A stretch of 64,000 nucleotides of DNA from Valencia hispanica (GCA_963556495.2 OY747713.1:49194224-49258223), one strand, 5' to 3'. Positions 23,201-34,590 are shown, numbered from the stretch's first letter. The notes: generated from the letters alone by a model not told the origin. Numbers and translations: made by a program.

Positions 23201-26200
23201 CGTCCTCACAGGTCTGCCTAAAAAGTCAATCAGACAGCTGCAGCTGATCCAGAACACTGCTGCTCATGTACTAACTAGGACCAGGAAAATATAGTATGTC
23301 ACCCCAGTTCTAACGTCCTTACACTGGCTCCCTATAGCTCAAATAGACTTCAAAATACTCTTACTAGGTTATAAATCATTAAATGGCTTAGAACCAAAAT
23401 ATGTTAAAGACCTGTTGTGTCACCGTACCATCCACCAAGATCACTCAGGTCCTCCAACTTTAGTCTACAGTCGTGGCCAAAGGTTTTGAGAATTACATAA
23501 ATATTGGAAATTGGAAAAGTTGCTGCTTAAGTTATTATAATAGCAATTTGCATATACTCCAGATTGCTATGAACAGTGATCAGATGGATTGCATAGTCCT
23601 TCTTTGCCATGAAAATTCCACTGCATTTCATTGCTGTCATTAAAGGACCTGCTGAGATCATTTCAGTAATCGTCTTGTTAACTCAGGTGAGAATGTTGAC
23701 GAGCACAAGGCTGGAGATCATTATGTCAGGCTGATTGGGTTAGAATGGCAGACTTGACATGTTAAAAGGAGGGTGATGCTTGAAATCATTGTTCTTCCAC
23801 TGTTAACCATGGTGACCTGCAAAGAAACGTGTGCAGCCATCATTGTGTTGCATAAAAATGGCTTCACAGGCAAGGATATTGTGGCTACTAAAATTGCACC
23901 TAAATCAACAATTTATAGGATTATCAAGAACTTCAAGGAAAGAGGTTCAATTCTTGTTAAGAAGGCTTCAGGGCATCCAAGAAAGTCCAGCAAGCGCCAG
24001 GATCGTCTTCTAAAGAGGATTCAGCTGCGGGATCGGGGTGCCCAATGTTAAGAAGGCTTCAGGGCATCCAAGAAAGTCCAGCAAGCGCCAGGATCGTCTT
24101 CTAAAGAGGATTCAGCTGCGGGATCGGGGTGCCACCAGTGCAGAGCTTGCTCAGGAATGGCAGCAGGCAGGTGTGAGGCGAAGACTTTTGGAAGATGGCC
24201 TGGTGTCAAGAAGGGCAGCAAAGAAGCCACTTCTCTCCAAAAAAAACATCAGGGACAGATTGATCTTCTGCAGAAAGTATGGTGAATGGACTGGGGCAAA
24301 GCCAAATTCTCCGATGAACCCTCTTTCCGATTATTTGGGGCATCTGGAAAAAGGCTTGTCCACAGAAGAAAAGGTGAGCGCTACCATCAGTCCTGTGTCA
24401 TGCCAACAGTAAAGCATCCTGAGACCATTCATGTGTGGGGTTGCTTCTCATCCAAGGGAGTGGGCTCACTTACAATTTTGCCCAAACACACAGCCATAAA
24501 TAAAGACTTGTACCAAAACACCCTCCAACAGCAACTTCTTTCAACAATCCAACAACAGTTTGGTGAAGAACAATGCATTTTCCAGCACGATGGAGCACCG
24601 TGCCATAAGGCAAAAGTGATAACTAAGTGGCTCGGGGACCAAAATTGTTGAAAGTTTGGGTCCATGGCCTGGTCCATGGAGAACTTGTGGTCAGTCCTCA
24701 AGAGGCGGGTGGACAAACAAAAACCCACTAATTCTGACAAACTCCAAGAAGTGATTATGAAAGAATGGGTTACTATCAGTCAGGATTTGGCCCAGAAGTT
24801 GATTGAGAGCATGCCCGGTCGAATTGCAGAGGTCCTGAAAAAGAAGGGCCAACACTGCAAATACTGACTCTTTGCATAAATGTCATGTAATTGTCAATAA
24901 AAGCCTTTGAAACGTATAAAGTGCTTGTAATTATATTTCAGTACATCACAGAAACAACTGAAACAAAGATCTAAAAGTAGTTTTGCAGCAAATATTTGTG
25001 AAAACTAATATTTGTGTCATTCTCAAAACATTTGGCCACAACTATACTAAACATCCCTCGACTCAGAACCAAACATGGAGAAGCAGCTTTCAGTTTCTGT
25101 GCTCCTCTAATTTGGAACAGACTTCCTGATGAGTGCAGGGCTGCTGAACTGCTTTAAATCGAGACTAAAAACCATCTGTTTAGAATTGCCTTCGAGTAAA
25201 TGCTTGATGTCATATGTATGAAATATGTTCATGCTCTCTTGCTTTATTGATGTTTCTCTTGCATTACTGTGTATCATGTGTTGTGAATGTTGATTGTGCA
25301 TCATGTGTTCTGTGTGTTTCATGCTAATTTCCTACTTCTAATTTCCAATGTTATATTCTCTGGGGGGGTTTTATATCACCAAATCATGTAAAGCACCTTG
25401 TATTACCCTGTTGTTGAAAGTGTGCTGTACAAATAAAATTGCCGTGCCTAAATAAAAATATTTAAGATAAAATAAGTGATTTTTTTAAATATTTACCCTC
25501 TTTGACTCAGTACTTTGATGACAATCACAGCATGGAATCTGTCTGGATGCTGCAATTTTCTTCCATTCTTCCTTGCAAATCTGTTCCAGCTCTGTCAGGT
25601 TGTGTGGGGATTGGCTGTGAACAGCCACTTTCATGTTCTACCACCAATTCTCTATCAGACTGAGGTTTGAGGTTTGACTGGGCCACTCCAGAACATCCCC
25701 CTAGTTTACTTCAAACCATCTCTGAGTAGCTTTAGCCGGATGCCTCCAGGTCATTGTCTTGCTAGAAAATAAATGTTTTCCAAAAGTGCATGCATTCATT
25801 TCACCTTCATCATTTACAAGCCTTCCAGGGCCTGCAGCCAAGAAGCATTCTAACTGCATGATGCTGCAACTACCATGCTTCACAGTGGGGATGGTGTGCT
25901 TATTGTGATGTGCAGTGTTTAGTGTCCACTAAACAGGGCATTTAGTGGCTTAGAATAGTAAAGCTCATGGAAAAGGGTAAGCACATTGTGTAATGAGAAA
26001 GAAAGGCAAGTGTCAGAAAATGTTGATTAATTATTGATATTGTCGTAATTTTTAGTAATAGCCTTGCAATTACATATTTTCCTAAAATTGTGCAACCCTA
26101 GTTATAATGGTCTACAATAATGTGAGTTACTCCTTTTTTATTAGGAGAATAAGACAAATTCAGGGGTTTGTTTATTTGTACTGAGAAAGATAAGGTTAAG

Positions 26201-29200
26201 TTCCTACTTGTTGATAATGACTGAAAATTAGAGGGCATCTGTGTCATCATTTCTTTGTTTGCTGGTGCCTAACTGTGCTGAGTATGTTCCTGACCGCCTT
26301 TGTTTGAGCTGAGTAAGGTGAAGCGGGTTGCCACACCCATGTTCTACAGTCAACAGTCAGACTTGGCTCAGGGAGAGGTACATGCACTCTGATGGCAGTT
26401 TTACCTTCACCAAGTTAGGCATCTGGGAGGACAAAAGACCTTTGAATTCTTCCGTTTTCAGTGTTGGACTGTTGTCCACTGAAGCCGAGTGGAACTGGCT
26501 GACCAGTGTGTCAATGGCCTTCTCCAGGTCAGAATACTAAATACAGGAAAAGTGACAAAATGAAAAGATTAATCATCTTTAGCTTCAACAACAAATTCAA
26601 ACATAACAGCCCACTGAACAGACAAAACAGGAACTAAACAGTAACTGGGTCAATTCTTTACTCCAAACCTTGAGAGTATCTTTAACATAGATTGATTCTT
26701 TCTTTCTTTAAAAAAAAAACAAAAATTAAAACATTCATCACAGTTTTTGCAAGTAATCAGCATATCCTTTGGCTCTTATAAGAATAATCACACTAAACCC
26801 ACTGGCTAATCAAGTTTAGAAAACAGACCACTGAAAGGCTCCAATAAAAAGTTAATGCAACCCAGCTCGGAGGCTGAGACAGGAAAGTAAGGCTGTTTTC
26901 CGTGACAACTGTTTCCAAGGGCACAAGTAAACAATAAATCCCACCATGTCTGTAGATCATAACCCACTGCTGTCTTTATTTAACACTCCTGTCAGACACA
27001 TGATGAAAAGTAGATACCACTAAACCAGTAGGACAAAAATACCACATGAATTGTTTGGAATGCCATAAACATTCCTGGTAAATGACAGTAAACATAATCT
27101 GATGTTTATCTGCATTCTGTGAATACATGTACATCTGGCTGGTTAGACACCTTCAGTTATCAACTAGACATATCAGCTGCACTGCTTTGAATCTAATCTT
27201 GAAAACAAAGACAATGATTTAATGCTACTTTATGCTTAATTTCAACAGCATGACCATCTTAATGATCTGGTTTAAAATGATTGAAATCCAACTTTGCATG
27301 TGCAAAATTACGCACCACAGATGCTTGTAGACCACCTCCTGTGTTTTAGTCTAGTTTAAGTTAAACGCTTAGTCTATTCTATGGAGTGTCTGGGGTCCAA
27401 ACAGCAAACATTTTCAGCACCACATCTTCCTGAGCCAAAGTTAGCTGATCCAGTGTCTAGTTTCCGACTTTATATTGGCTAACCAATCCAGGGTTGCAGG
27501 AGCTCCAGTAGAAAGCAGTTGTTTACACTTTTATCTGTTGTAAAAATATACAATTAGCAAAACAATAATTAAATGATATAAACTGAGCTAAAAAGAGCAA
27601 ACAGTGGGTGAATATTGTTTAAATCTCTGCTGATTTTGTATGTTTGCTCACATATGAAAAACATGGTTGCAGTTGTTTTAGTTTATTGGGAAGAGTCAGG
27701 TTATCAACCAAAAATCTAGAAACAAAACATTACATTAAAGATCAAAACTGAAATGCTTGTCATTGATTAAAAAAGGTTTATTCCCTTTCACTGTGCCAGA
27801 ACTCTGGTCACACCAATATTTATATACACATGGTGCATGTATATCCATAAATCACTCTATTACTTATACTCCTCTTGGTCTTGGTCACCCAAAACTGTAC
27901 ATCCAGGAGCAAAGGAGTGACTGAAGAAGAACCACACAAAGCCATGGTGATGTTTATCAGTATTCAAACATGAATCCTACAGGAACTCTGTAGAGAGCGC
28001 TGAATGAGTTTCACTGAAGCAGAGGATGTCACAGCATCCCTCCTGAAATTTGTGCAGATGGACCAAATACTGTGAACAATTTAGAGACTGCCAATTAGGG
28101 CTGCACAATATATTGTGCGAATATGTCATAATCACAAATATCAGTGTGAAAAATATTCATATCGCAAAGTTCTGTTTGGGGTGCAATAATTGTTGGCTAA
28201 TATACTTAATGTGTTATGAACTTTTCTTTTCATGACAATACCCAAAATGCAAACAGTCACAGAGTGATGGAAGAACAGATAACAAGGAAAGAAAAAAGGC
28301 CAGATATTGCAACTAATATTGTTGCAATATTTAATAAAAAGCATGCATCCCTACTGCCAATGAATGTTATTCTAATCTAAGCTCTAAAATAAATAAATAA
28401 ATAAATTTTATTGAGGATCAACTATATTGTTACTTACTGACTTTTGATTTGAAGCATTTTTCTATGTTTTTGGTTAATATGTTCTCTTTACCTTAAAATC
28501 AAACTAATAGAATAATTACTGACTGACTAAATGAGCATATTCTGAATCCATTTGTATATCTTCCCTTTTTGTTTTAATATTTATTGGCTTAGAATTTTCT
28601 GCAAAAATGTTCACATTTCTTTAACTGATTATATTGCTGAAGGCAACAACACTTGATGAATCACAAAAAACGTCCCACTTCTGTGAACATGAATTTCTAA
28701 TAGCAAAGCGTCTTTATTTTATTTTAGGCTTTTTCTCAAAGCGCTTCTGTGGCAAAGCTTCACATTTTTACAAGGCTGTATTTGTTCTTATTCCACAAAT
28801 ATCATTTCCCTTAAACCAATCACCTTTTAGTTCAAAATAATAAATTTCTTCCTTATATTGTCACATGTACAACAGTTTAGTTTCTGAACATTTTGAGTGC
28901 ATCACTTTGGCCAACAGTTTTAGTGTCAACCACACCCAAATCCAAGTGGCTGCTCTCTGAAAAAATACACCGGTGCACTTCTGTGTACACCGGTGTGTAC
29001 TTTACAGATTCAGATATTAGAAGAGTTTTGGGAAAGTTTATTTTAACCCTTATTCAATAAAGTTAGCAATCTTACATAATTTTTCCCCCTATGATTTATT
29101 TTAAACTTCAGGGCGTAACCACCGGCTGAGCACCAACTCCAAGTTATAAGGTTGAAGTTACAGCGTGGATAAGGAATGTGTTCGAAACACAGTTTTTTAG

Positions 29201-29841
29201 ATCTTTTTCTTTGCTTGGCTATGAACCTGTCATTAATCATATAAAACCGCCTGAAAAACGCCCTGAGATGGAAGGAGCTGCGCTGCGTTATGCGTCATAT
29301 TCGCTGAAGGCCTGTAGTACGCACAGCCAGGTTACTAAGGAGCTCACGTAGTTTCACACCCTGCTTCAAGATCGACTGAGTATTGAACAATCCTAAGGTT
29401 TCCATTACGCATGGACAGCACGGCGGCCACATTACAGTGGAATATTTGCATGGGTCGCGTTGTTACGCACTCCTGGCCTACAGGAGCGGTTGACGCTGCT
29501 TAGCCTCTTCTCAGGGAGGGGCCGCTGGTTGCACACACACAAGCACACACGCACATCTGGAAAGTTTCTAGTCGTAACAAAAGTTCAGGAAGAAACTTTG
29601 TAAAGTAGGGCTGACTCTAAGAACTTTAAAAACTCCAATAAACCGAACCGCTTAAAAACAATTCTGCTTCTATTTTCAGCGGGGTAATCTGACAAAGAGC
29701 CGAGTAGATGTGTGGAAGTTAAAAAGCCCAGCAGCTAACAACGTCCCATTTATTAAACCCTCTAACACAGAATAGTAACAGCTTCATGCAGCTTTTAATT
29801 AAAGACAATGATCGAATAGTTCTAGTTCTTACCGCAGACAT
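20119..29841 (-). CDS. S100-family EF-hand protein with possible C-terminal CaaX box (three coding exons)
   Basis: Coding exons on the minus strand are 29833-29841 (MSA), 26405-26536 (44 codons) and 20119-20286 (55 codons plus TGA). All junctions are phase 0 with GT/AG borders, giving 102 residues, the normal S100 size. S100 proteins are small dimeric calcium sensors that bind target peptides. The N-terminal pseudo-EF-hand helix reads [20 protein letters not shown] and is followed by [17 protein letters not shown]. The second EF-hand region reads [19 protein letters not shown]. Its loop lacks the aspartates and final glutamate needed for calcium, as in S100A10 or S100A14. The protein ends [14 protein letters not shown] fits a CaaX box, with a second cysteine two residues upstream. 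Closest group by eye is S100A13/A14/A16; an exact orthologue was not established. Confidence 0.85.
20876..21235 (+). mobile_element. tRNA-headed SINE-like repeat
   Basis: Starts GGGCTGCACAGTGCACAG and holds B-box-like GGTTTGAATCTC, then the common fish words TGCATGGAGTTTGCATG, GGTACTCCGGCTTCCTCCCAC and GACTGGTGACCTGTCC, ending TGGATGGATGAA. The copy at 34226-34590 is clearer. It lies antisense inside the S100-family intron 2. Confidence 0.8.
21240..22794. other. Intronic sequence without recognised elements
   Basis: AT-rich part of the S100-family intron 2. TTAACCTCCTGAGACCCGG at 22358 resembles one end of a piggyBac-type MITE, but no matching opposite end was found. Confidence 0.35.
23468..25044 (+). 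mobile_element. Tc1/mariner-type transposon inside the L2 LINE
   Basis: The ends CAGTCGTGGCCAAAGG and ACATTTGGCCACAACTA are inverted repeats beside a TA duplication (23466-23467 and 25045-25046); removing the element restores LINE sequence GTCTACTAAAC. The transposase reads forward: the helix-turn-helix part at 23815-24040 ([18 protein letters not shown]), then the core with [11 protein letters not shown] (first aspartate, 24305), [17 protein letters not shown] (second aspartate, 24580) and [18 protein letters not shown] (third acidic residue, 24675). The SPDLNPI stretch before the last block is deleted. A 91-bp tandem duplication and at least one more frameshift disable it. Confidence 0.92.
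23955..24138 (+). repeat. 91-bp tandem duplication within the Tc1 transposase
   Basis: The sequence from TGTTAAGAAGGCTTC (23955) recurs from 24046 with almost no change through GATCGGGGTGCC. The unit of 91 bases is not a multiple of three, so it shifts the transposase frame. Confidence 0.95.
25490..25960 (-). pseudogene. Old Tc1-type transposase remnant
   Basis: Minus-strand sequence retains words common to Tc1 elements here (complement of CTTCACAGTGGGGATGG and GATGTGCAGTG at 25878-25920, and CATTCTTCCTTGCAAATCTG at 25563). No frame is open for long and no terminal repeats were found. It lies in S100-family intron 2. Confidence 0.7.
26405..26536 (-). CDS. S100-family gene, exon 2 (N-terminal pseudo-EF-hand)
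   Basis: Acceptor TGTATTTAG precedes TATTCTGACC; donor GTAAAACT follows GTGAAG. The 44 codons are open throughout and encode the first helix, the S100-type loop and the second helix (ending QMPNLVK). The intron between the two EF-hands at this point is typical of S100 genes. Intron 1 (26537-29832) is 3.3 kb. Confidence 0.88.
26560..28087. other. S100-family intron 1, no recognised elements
   Basis: AT-rich unique-looking sequence; nothing with recognisable coding or repeat features. Confidence 0.35.
28096..28353. mobile_element. hAT-type MITE with perfect 8-bp target duplication
   Basis: The ends TAGGGCTGCACAA and GCATGCATCCCTA are inverted repeats. CTGCCAAT flanks both sides exactly (28088-28095 and 28354-28361). 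The 258-bp interior is AT-rich and non-coding. It sits in intron 1 of the S100-family gene. Confidence 0.9.
28362..29832. other. S100-family intron 1, promoter-proximal part
   Basis: A short AAAT run lies at 28386-28408. The part 29270-29560 is locally richer in CpG and G+C (several GCG and CGC words), which may mark a regulatory region close to exon 1. No specific binding sites were identified. Confidence 0.3.
29833..29841 (-). CDS. S100-family gene, exon 1 coding end (MSA) with donor site
   Basis: Minus-strand ATGTCTGCG is followed by the strong donor GTAAGAACT. The base at -3 is G, a favourable initiation context. The upstream 5' UTR (29842 onward) has no clear TATA box. This exon is inferred from phase and splice signals; a transcript would settle it. 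Confidence 0.65.
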
Positions 29842-30825
29842 GTCGGCTGTACGGAGTGTCTTCCTGTAGAATCTGTTGTGTGTCAGAGGAATACTGCCTC
29901 TGTCACCAGTTGGCAGCTCTCCTGGAACCTCCCTCTGCAGGTAGGAGGAGCTGGGAGCTGTCGCAACTCCGACAGGTTACCACACTGAAGCAACAAACCA
30001 GCCAACTGGATCATTCCAATGAATCAAACTCTCATGCATGAACGTTGTAAAGGTGACCTGTGAGATCTGCTTCAGGATTAATCTCAGGCACAGCTCACGG
30101 TCAGCAGATGACTCAGTCCACATCTGGAAGTCTTTAGTGAAACCCTTTTTTTTCCACACAATGACTGCCGCCATGAACTTCTTTCTATTTGAACCACAAC
30201 ACATCTTGATCAACTATAAAAAGCTAAATGCATTCCAACCACTCCCCTAATGTCTAAAGGTTGAGCTTCTAGAGAGGCTTTCTCGTAAAAATTGAGACAG
30301 AGACAGGCTGAGTCAGAAAACAAAGAAAGAGAGAAGTAAAGTGGCAAGACCACATTCTTTCTGTCTGCTTTTCTAACTTAGTTCACCCAGCTCACTCAGG
30401 TCTCTGTACAAACAACTGGAAAGCCTGACTTTTACTGACTTTTGAGGCTCTAACCACCACATTTTAATGAAGACTCAAACCATTTGTTGTTTAAGTCAAA
30501 AGTAATTTAGCAGCAAGGATGTGGGTCAATGTGATGATGCTCTGCCTGCCTCATCAACAATCACAATTCACACCAAGGAAATAGATAGATCATGACTCTA
30601 CACTCCTGAGCAAATTTACAATAAGTTCATAAAAAGATGCAACTGATATATTGGATTTTTTTTCCTAATCACTGCCAACACTTTCTGATTTAAAAACAGC
30701 TTTAGTGTGGCAAGACAAAAGAATAAAGGTAGTTGTAAGATCCTGTCTGAATATAGCTTAGAGTGACTTCTGCTCAAATTTATTCAATGTTTCAATGAGC
30801 AGGAAACAGACAGCATTCAATTTAA
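29842..30825. other. Region upstream of the S100-family gene
   Basis: Contains the presumed 5' UTR and promoter on the minus strand. No recognisable mobile elements or further exons. Confidence 0.3.
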
Positions 30826-33105
30826 TTCAATTCAATTTAGTTTTATTTATATAGATCCGATTCACAACAGATGTCATCTCAAGGCACTTAACAAGAAGTA
30901 ATTTCAATACATTTATACAAACATTCCAATCAGTTTAAGAGTTTCCTATTTAAGGAATCCCAGCAGATTGCGTCAGTCATTGGCGTGAGGTTGGGCCCCG
31001 TTGATGCAGACTGTCCAACCACAGCAATCCCTTGTACTGAGCAAGCATGTAGCGACGGTGGAGAGGAAAAACTCCCCTTTAATAGGAAGAAACCTCCAAC
31101 AGAACCAGGCTCAGTAGGAGCGGCCATCTGCCATGACCGTCTGGGGGTTTGAGAAGACAGAGCAGAGACACAGTAGGAACAGAAGATGACACGGTGGATG
31201 TTCAGTGTCTGGGAGCATCATCCCAGTCGATGCCCCCCGTCCAACAGGGCATTGCAGCCAAGCAGGATACCAGACCAGGTATATCTTCTATGGAAAGAAA
31301 AATACTGAGAGAAAACAAAGTTAACAGTCGAAATAACAGAATGTACTGTAATACAACTGGAGAGTCGTAGGAGAAAAGGAGGTAGCAGAGTGAAGAAAAT
31401 TGGTTAGTCTGTCCTTGAGCAGTCCAAGCCTATAGCAGCATAACTACAGAGCTGGCTCAGGATGACCTTGAAGCTTGATTATTAAGGACTTTGTATGTAA
31501 GAAGAAGGATCTTAAATTCTATTCTGGATTTAACCGGGAGCCAATGAAGGGAAGCTAAAACCGGAGAAATGTGATCTCTCTTTTTAATATTCATCAGAAC
31601 TCTTGCTCCCGCATTTTGGATCAACTGAAGGCTTTTAAGGGCATTTTGTGGACTACCTGATAGTTAAGAATTACAGTATTCCAGCCTTGAGGTAACAAAT
31701 GCATGGACTAGTTTCTCAGCATCACTCCTGAACAGAATGTTTCTAATTTTAGGTGAAAGAAAGAAAGGGGCCAGTCCCCACAGTGGAGTCTTTCAGGTTC
31801 CTAGGATCCACCATCACACGGGACCTGAAGTGGACCTCCCACATTAACTGTATAAGAAAGAAGGCCCAGCAAAGGCTGTACTTTCTGCGTCAGCTCAGAA
31901 AGTTCAACCTGCCTCAGGAACTGCTGACCATCTTCTACACAGCAATAGTCCAGTCTGTCCTGACCTCATCCATCTCTGTCTGGTTCGGATCCGCCACCAG
32001 AAAAGACAAGGACAGACTGCAGAGAACAGTCAGGTCCTCAGAGAGGATCATAGGTACTGATCTTCCCTCCATTCAGGACCTGTACCAGTCCAGGGTCAAG
32101 AAGCGGGCCAGAAAAATCACCACAGACCCCTCACACCCTGGCCACAATCTGTTTAGGGTCCTCCCGTCAGGCCGGCGTTACAGAGCGTTGTATGCCAAAA
32201 CCACCCGACACAAGAACAGTTTTTTCCCCCAGGCTGTCGCTCTGATGAACTCTGTGTAGTCACAGAGTGTGAGTCCATTCACATAACAATAAACTATAAC
32301 TCTGCACTGCTGTACATACTCACTGTAAAATAACCCCGGTTTGGTGTATATATTATCCTTTATTATTTATTTGTATTTATTTCTTTATTTCACTTATTTA
32401 AGTTCTGTACTGGAGAGAAAAGTTGCCGGAGTCAAATTCCTTGTATGTGTCATACTTGGCCATTAAAGCTGATTCTGATTCTGATTCTGATTCTGAAATC
32501 CTTGAAACTTGTTTAATATGGGATTTAAATGTCAAGTCTTGGTCAAAAATAACGCTGAGGTTCTTTATGTTAAACTTCTGTCTTGTCAGAATTTAAGAGC
32601 AAAACATTTAGAGTCATCCATGTTTTTATGTATTCCAGACACGCCTGTAATCTACCTAACTGACTGGGTTCATCAGGATTTATGGATAAATATAGTTGTG
32701 TATCATCGGCATAGCTATGGAAATTTATTCCATGCTGTCTAATGATTCTACCAACTGGGAACATATATATGGTGAAAAGAATTGGTCCAAGCACAGAACC
32801 CTGTGGAACTCCACAAGTAACCCTTGAGAGTGAAGAAGATTTATCATTTAGATGAACAATCTGGAATCTATCAGACAAATATGATTTATACCAGCCTAGT
32901 GCTGTTCCTTTGATCCCTGCAACATGTTCAAGCCTTTCGAAGAGATTATGATCGACTGTGTCAAAAGCAGCACTGAGATCTAACAAAACCAGAACAGACA
33001 CAAGTCAATTATCTGAGGCCATGAGAATATCATTAGTAACCTTCACCAGTGCTGTTTCGGTGCTATGATGAGCTCTAAAACCTGACTGAAACCATTGTAT
33101 TGCAT
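30826..33105 (-). mobile_element. L2-related LINE repeat, split by another LINE
   Basis: The block 32570-33105 reads on the minus strand as an L2-type reverse transcriptase: VLLDLSAAFDTVDHN (first catalytic aspartate region), VTCGVPQGSVLGPILF, and FHSYADDTQLYLSINPDEP with the YADD catalytic motif, ending LLLNSDKTEV. An in-frame stop lies just upstream, near 33005. From the same strand the sequence runs on through 32498 and, after the insertion 31757-32496, through a long non-coding part to 30826, ending in the TTTATATA-type edge also seen at 10728. Plus-strand words such as GAGGAAAAACTCCCC and AGGAAGAAACCTCC are frequent in fish genomes. Confidence 0.75.
31757..32496 (+). pseudogene. Inserted LINE fragment: C-terminal reverse-transcriptase region and 3' tail
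   Basis: An open frame (31753-32259) encodes FRFLGSTITRDLKWTSHI, KKAQQRLYFLRQLRKFNLPQ, SVWFGSATRKDKDRLQRTV, LPSIQDLYQSRVKKRARKI and LLPSGRRYRALYAKTTRHK-type text ending FFPQAVALMNSV. This is the domain after the catalytic core of CR1/L2/Rex1-like jockey-group LINEs. The 3' UTR ends in GATTCT repeats (32471-32496). It is 5' truncated, its remaining frame unbroken for 168 codons, suggesting a fairly young insertion. It interrupts the minus-strand repeat 30826-33105. Confidence 0.85.
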
Positions 33106-33172
33106 TGCATTACCATTGATGGTTGCAGAGCTGAAATCTTGTATTTATACTGTAAGTTTCAAATCTCCTTTT

Positions 33173-33975
33173 TTTTGTCAGTGTAACCTGTACAACAAAA
33201 TTAAAAAAGTGCCAGACAGTTAGTGCTTCAATAAAATACAACATTAAGAATAAATAAACAATCAACACCTCCTTCTGGTATTACCGAAAATACACACATA
33301 CCACCATTCATTCTGTTATTGCACTATCCCATTCTATAGTGTAGTGTTAAGAAAAGATTTTTATGGCATTGAGGGTGGTTATTGCTGTCAGATATAAAAT
33401 GTTTTTAAGTCTGTTTGTTTTTTGTTTGATTGTCCTGGTATCGTCTGCCTGATGGCAGCAGTTCAACAAAAGTGAACGGGATGGAAAGCGTCTCTAACAA
33501 TGCTCTTTGCTTTTTTAGCACAGCGAGCACTGTGAAGATCGTCCAGTGAGGGGAGGGGATAACCGACTATCCTCCAGACCGTGTTAATGACCCGTTGGAG
33601 AGCCTTTTTCTGGGCTGCTGTGCAGCTGTTAAGCCACACACATAGGCAGTATGTGAGGATGGATTCTATGGAGCACCTGCAGAAGGATAACAGCAGTCTC
33701 TGTGTGATGTTTCTCTTTTGGACCCTCAGGAAGTGCAGTTGCTGCTGGACCTTTTCAAGATCCTTCACAGTGTTGACACTCCAGGTCAGGTCCTCCTCGA
33801 AGTACACACCCAGGAAGCAAAATCCAACACCTGCTCCACATGATCCCCGCTGATGATAAGTGGTTCAATGCCAGTCTTTTTCCTCCTGTAATCATTAACC
33901 AGCTCATTGGTCTTCGCTGTGTTGAGGATTAGGTTATTCCGTGTGTGTAGAGAGTGTATAGTGTAAAACAGCAAC
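33173..33975 (-). pseudogene. LINE fragment of the same jockey group, minus strand
   Basis: Minus frames read NNLILNTAKTNELVNDYRRK and ISGDHVEQVLDF (33786-33974), then, after a shift, EEDLTWSVNT, QQQLHFLRVQKRNI, CVWLNSCTAAQKKALQRVIN and LPSLDDLHSARCAKKAKSIV (33463-33807). This corresponds to the same domain as at 31757 but from a different family. The 3' part (33173-33460) is non-coding. Broken by at least one frameshift. Confidence 0.8.
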
Positions 33976-34074
33976 CTTTAGTCCCTCTGATGGGCTAACA
34001 AGTCTAAAAAAAGTAGGATGTTCCACAAACTGCAAATGGGGTGGAGTGTGTTTCATGATGTTTTCACGTGTGTG

Positions 34075-34088
34075 TGTATGTTTGTATG

Positions 34089-34120
<32 letters not shown>

Positions 34121-34142
34121 AATATATATATATATATATATA
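34075..34142. repeat. TATG/CATA and TA microsatellite
   Basis: A TGTATG-type run passes into ATACATAC units and a short TA run. Confidence 0.9.
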
Positions 34143-34225
34143 CTTATTAATGCTCAGTAGTCCACATATGGTTCTGTAATGTAAATGCATTGCACTAAAA
34201 TTAATACATTTTAATGGGCATATAT

Positions 34226-34590
34226 GTGCAGTGGCGCAGTTGGTAGCACTGTTGCCTTGCAGCAAGAAGGTCCTGGGTTCAAATCCCAGCCTGGGGTCTT
34301 TCTGCATGGAGTTTGCATGGTCTCCCTGTGCATGCGTGGGTTCTCTCCGGGTACTCCGGCTTCCTTCCACAGTCAAAAACATGACTGTTAGGTGAATTGG
34401 TCTCTCTAAATTGTCCTTAGGTATGAGTCTGTGCATGTATGGTTGTTTGTCCTGTATGTCTCTGAGTTCCCCTGCGATGGACTGGCAACCTGTCCAGGGT
34501 GTACCCTGCCCCTTGACCGCGGGAGATAAGCACCAGCCCCCCCGCAACCCTGCATTAGGATGGACGGGTACATAAAATGGATGGATGGGC
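34226..34590 (+). mobile_element. tRNA-headed SINE-like repeat, clearer copy
   Basis: A-box-like TGGCGCAGTTGGTAGCACTG and B-box-like GGGTTCAAATCCC stand at the usual spacing for an internal RNA polymerase III promoter. They are followed by the body shared with 20876-21235 (TGCATGGAGTTTGCATGG, GGGTACTCCGGCTTCC, GACTGGCAACCTGTCCAGGG), ending in TGGATGGATGGG. It is a dispersed repeat, not a functional tRNA: no cloverleaf acceptor pairing is evident. Confidence 0.85.

Larger units (their letters stand above)
22795..25450 (+). mobile_element. L2-type LINE, 3' part, split by a Tc1 element
   Basis: Segments 22795-23467 and 25045-25450 form the end of an L2-clade reverse transcriptase plus 3' tail. 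The reading starts at [10 protein letters not shown] (22806), part of the catalytic block, continues [20 protein letters not shown] (22906) and [11 protein letters not shown] (23023), and after frameshifts reaches the HWLP-type region near 23320 and the [12 protein letters not shown] C-terminus after the Tc1. The tail ends TGTACAAATAAAATTGCCG, typical of fish L2. It is 5' truncated, antisense to the S100-family gene, and inactive. Confidence 0.85.

Noticed and set aside
34226..34300. A functional tRNA gene
   Set aside because: A- and B-box-like words are present but the rest does not fold as a tRNA and the sequence continues as a known type of dispersed repeat.
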